This document shows, piece by piece, positions 31,936 through 33,817 of a DNA stretch of 33,817 bases. The translations under genes were made by a program, and so were the position numbers. Every line of letters begins with the position of its first letter. The first letter of the stretch is position 1. The notes beneath the pieces are model-generated. The model made no database searches and had not been told where the DNA came from. It worked only from the letters and a program-made list of their open reading frames with translations. Origin of the DNA: an uncultured Collinsella sp. (GTDB lineage: Bacteria; Actinomycetota; Coriobacteriia; Coriobacteriales; Coriobacteriaceae). Where the stretch lies: contig USLO01000003.1 of assembly GCA_900555515.1 (NCBI GenBank), positions 1 to 33,817 of the forward strand. The letters are read 5' to 3'.

Positions 31936-32766
31936 TTGTTCATCACGCTGGGTATTTCCTCCTATGCGTTTGGTTATACTGCATTCATCCTCCCCGAGAA
32001 GTTTGTCATGGGTGGCGTGTCGGGTATCTCGGCATTGCTGTATTACGCATTCGACATCCCCACCGCCATCTCTATCTGGGTGTTGAACATCACGCTGCTT
32101 CTCATCGGTTTCAGGGCGCTCAACAAGCAGTTTACCATACGTACTATTATCGGCGTCACCATACTGTCTCTGGTTATCGGAGTCATGCAGCCGTTCTTTG
32201 CCCACCACCTTGTCATCACCGTTGGTGAAGACCGCTTCATGCATGTGCTAATAGGTGGAATTCTGGGTGGAGCCGGATTGGGCATTGTGTTCAGCCACAA
32301 CGGTTCTACGGGCGGCACCGACATCATCGTGGCATGGCTGAACAAGAAATTCAGTTTGAGCTTCGGGCGAGCCATGCAGTTCATTGACTTTACCATCATC
32401 AGTTCGTCGTACCTGCTATACCACAGTACCGAAATCATCATCTATGGTATCGCCTTTACGCTCATAGCCAGCGTCACGTGCGACTACATCATCAACGGTA
32501 CCAGGCAGACGGTGCAATTCCTCATCATTTCCAAGAAATACGAGCAGATTGCTGATACCATCAACAAGGACGTCAATCGCGGCGTCACCCTGCTCCAAGG
32601 CACCGGATGGTACTCCAAGCACGATGTGCATGTGCTGATGGTGCTGGCGCGCAAATATGAGTCGCAGGATGTGCTCAACCACATCAAGAGCATAGACCCC
32701 GAGGCTCTTATCTCACAGACTTTCTGTCACGGCGTCTTCGGACAGGGATTTGACACTATCAAATAG
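31936..32766 (+). CDS. YitT family membrane protein, N-terminus missing
   Basis: 277 codons with stop at 32764-32766. Membrane spans run from the first residues (FITLGISSYAFGYTAFILPE) through about residue 180, with the conserved MGGVSGISALLYY motif and GGAGLGIVFSHNGSTGGTDI. From about 190 comes the cytoplasmic DUF2179 ligand-binding-like domain (TVQFLIISKKYEQIADTI). Homologues normally have some 10-25 more N-terminal residues, so the gene is cut at the join near 31934. TTG 31936 is not credible as a true start. Codon use (isoleucine and lysine rich) and motifs look Bacteroidota rather than coriobacterial. Function unknown in general; YitT proteins are often annotated as membrane proteins of unknown substrate. 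Confidence 0.85.
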   Translation: MFITLGISSYAFGYTAFILPEKFVMGGVSGISALLYYAFDIPTAISIWVLNITLLLIGFRALNKQFTIRTIIGVTILSLVIGVMQPFFAHHLVITVGEDRFMHVLIGGILGGAGLGIVFSHNGSTGGTDIIVAWLNKKFSLSFGRAMQFIDFTIISSSYLLYHSTEIIIYGIAFTLIASVTCDYIINGTRQTVQFLIISKKYEQIADTINKDVNRGVTLLQGTGWYSKHDVHVLMVLARKYESQDVLNHIKSIDPEALISQTFCHGVFGQGFDTIK

Positions 32767-32788
32767 ACGTGTCGTCGACATCCAGGCA

Positions 32789-32833
32789 TAGGCATGCACC
32801 ATGGTCATTCGCATAGTGCATGCCTATTTTTTT
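32789..32833 (+). terminator. Rho-independent terminator after the YitT gene
   Basis: TAGGCATGCAC (32789-32799) pairs perfectly with GTGCATGCCTA (32816-32826), followed by TTTTTTT. Confidence 0.9.
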
Positions 32834-33104
32834 GCCCCATGCGCGTCATCGTCTGCCCAGACCATAGATAGAGTGGTTGCGGGGTGCGAATTAGGAAAAT
32901 CGCGGTTTGAAACGACGGTTTGGAAGCGCGAAATGAATAATTCACAGTTTGAACTCAAGAATTATTTCATCTCGAGCAGGATGACAACTATGAGGAGAGA
33001 TTATTCTTGATGCACTTGGAATGAATTGATGTTCCCGGCGATGACAGACTGCAATCGGCGGCTTATGGCGGTAGACAGCAATGGGAAGGAATGGATGGTA
33101 AACG
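32834..33104. other. Gene-free stretch in the Bacteroidota-like segment
   Basis: No convincing ORF. At about 32933-32971 an imperfect inverted repeat (ATGAATAATTC and GAATTATTTCAT) can form a hairpin. Nothing else recognised. Confidence 0.5.
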
Positions 33105-33146
33105 AAAAAACTCCGTTCATCATCCTTGCGGAATGACAAACGGAGT
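33105..33146 (-). terminator. Terminator after the J-protein gene
   Basis: On the minus strand ACTCCGTTTG and GAACGGAGT arms form a stem that runs into TTTTTTCG, about 57 bases past the stop codon at 33203. Confidence 0.75.
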
Positions 33147-33202
33147 CTATCTATAAAATCATGAAAGTCTTGTCGCGCATCAACCTGATGCTGTGCTTGG
33201 TG

Positions 33203-33817
33203 CTATGACAGCTGCTGCATCTGTCTGAGCAACTCTTTCTGGCGTGCATTGAGCCCAGTGGGGAGAGTGACGTTGTAGGTGATAATCAAATCGGAGCGTT
33301 GACCATTGCCCAGGTCATATCCCTTTGCGCGAAGTCTAACCTTGGTACCATCCTGAGTCTCAGGTTTAACCCTCAGTTTGATGCGCGAGCCATCACCCAG
33401 TTGGACCATCACCTCGCCGCCAAGCAAAGCTGTGTATAAATCGATGGAAACAGTGGCTTCCATATCCTGTTGCATACCTCCCTGCATAGAAGACTGATGA
33501 CGGCTATGGAAACCACCACCTCCAAACAGGTTTTCGAAGAAACTGGAGAAGCCATTACCACTTCCACCGCCCATACTGCTGAAATCAAAGCCCTCAAATG
33601 GACTGCCACTGCTCCAGCCACCAGCTTCCTGCTGGCCGCCAAAGTTGCCAGCCTCGCGCCAATGCTCTCCATACTGGTCGTACTTCTTACGCTTCTCGGG
33701 GTCGTTGATTACCTGATACGCCTCGTTGAGCGCCTGGAACTTGGCTTTGGCTTTGGGGTCATCGGGATGCAAGTCCGGATGGAACTGCTTTACCCTCTTG
33801 CGGTATGCTGCTTGTAC
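33203..33817 (-). CDS. CbpA/DnaJ-like J-domain protein, 5' end outside window
   Basis: The frame is open to the window edge, so the first residues are missing. Visible in order are the J-domain end with the HPD motif (QFHPDLHPDD), helices leading to KRKKYDQYGEHW, then a Gly/Phe/Ser-rich region (SSMGGGSGNGFSSFFENLFGG) and one C-terminal substrate-binding domain (ATVSIDLYTALLGGEVMVQL to the end). The CxxCxGxG zinc repeats of true DnaJ are absent, so it is the CbpA class, an Hsp40 co-chaperone of DnaK. It belongs to the Bacteroidota-like part. The short length after the J domain, with a single C-terminal domain, fits the compact J-proteins of that group. Confidence 0.88.
   Translation of the reverse strand, partial: VQAAYRKRVKQFHPDLHPDDPKAKAKFQALNEAYQVINDPEKRKKYDQYGEHWREAGNFGGQQEAGGWSSGSPFEGFDFSSMGGGSGNGFSSFFENLFGGGGFHSRHQSSMQGGMQQDMEATVSIDLYTALLGGEVMVQLGDGSRIKLRVKPETQDGTKVRLRAKGYDLGNGQRSDLIITYNVTLPTGLNARQKELLRQMQQLS

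Noticed and set aside
31934..33817. Horizontally acquired island in a coriobacterial genome
   Set aside because: Two genes are truncated at one point with no integrase, repeat or tRNA, and the sequence is host-like Bacteroidota to the window end. An assembly chimera is simpler.

Overview
The window reads as a high-GC coriobacterial chromosome segment, most like Collinsella, from base 1 to about 31933. It is then joined abruptly to about 1.9 kb of DNA with a different base and codon style that looks like Bacteroidota (Prevotella/Bacteroides type). The Collinsella assignment rests on overall protein style: a Fhs/FolD/FchA one-carbon set, a class III fructose bisphosphatase, C69 dipeptidase, DegV, GtrA pairs and very large DUF4430 surface proteins. 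It was not checked by a database search. The join cuts a formate-tetrahydrofolate ligase gene in mid-codon context and a YitT gene near its N-terminus, so it is most simply an assembly chimera.

Layout. 1-5176: 3' part of a methionyl-tRNA synthetase-like gene; a long perfect inverted repeat; an RsmB/NSUN-type RNA m5C methyltransferase; a 56-residue membrane protein; a TIM-barrel-like protein of unknown function; a DegV lipid-binding protein. 5177-8580: a regulatory gap with a 10-bp palindrome, class III fructose-1,6-bisphosphatase, and two tandem GtrA membrane proteins. 8581-16080: a nest of short inverted repeats, then a minus-strand operon of a ~2,017-residue surface protein and a small membrane-anchored DUF4430 protein, preceded by a cobalamin-riboswitch-like leader. 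16169-19980: UbiB/AarF kinase-like protein with a phasin-like partner, then a C69 dipeptidase. 20093-22042: fchA-folD operon and a gene-free stretch with an 18-bp direct repeat and a possible structured RNA. 22043-27017: a lipoprotein, a Tat-exported PI-phospholipase C-like surface protein, a small PH-like protein, and an orphan DUF1016/YhcG PD-(D/E)XK protein. 27364-31933: a double zinc-ribbon protein, a cation diffusion facilitator, a single-pass membrane protein with C-terminal heptads, and the 3' end of fhs. 31934-33817: partial YitT and a partial CbpA-like J-protein.

How the genes fit together. The most coherent system is the surface operon at 8873-15818. Four transcobalamin-like (DUF4430) modules in the large protein and a fifth in its translationally coupled partner sit behind a vitamin B12 riboswitch-like leader. 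This suggests corrinoid capture at the cell surface under B12 limitation. The second is one-carbon metabolism: FolD here lacks the lysine and glutamine used for cyclohydrolase chemistry, and the gene directly upstream encodes a separate FchA-type cyclohydrolase/cyclodeaminase, with fhs also in the window. No CRISPR array, tRNA, rRNA, prophage or insertion sequence was recognised.
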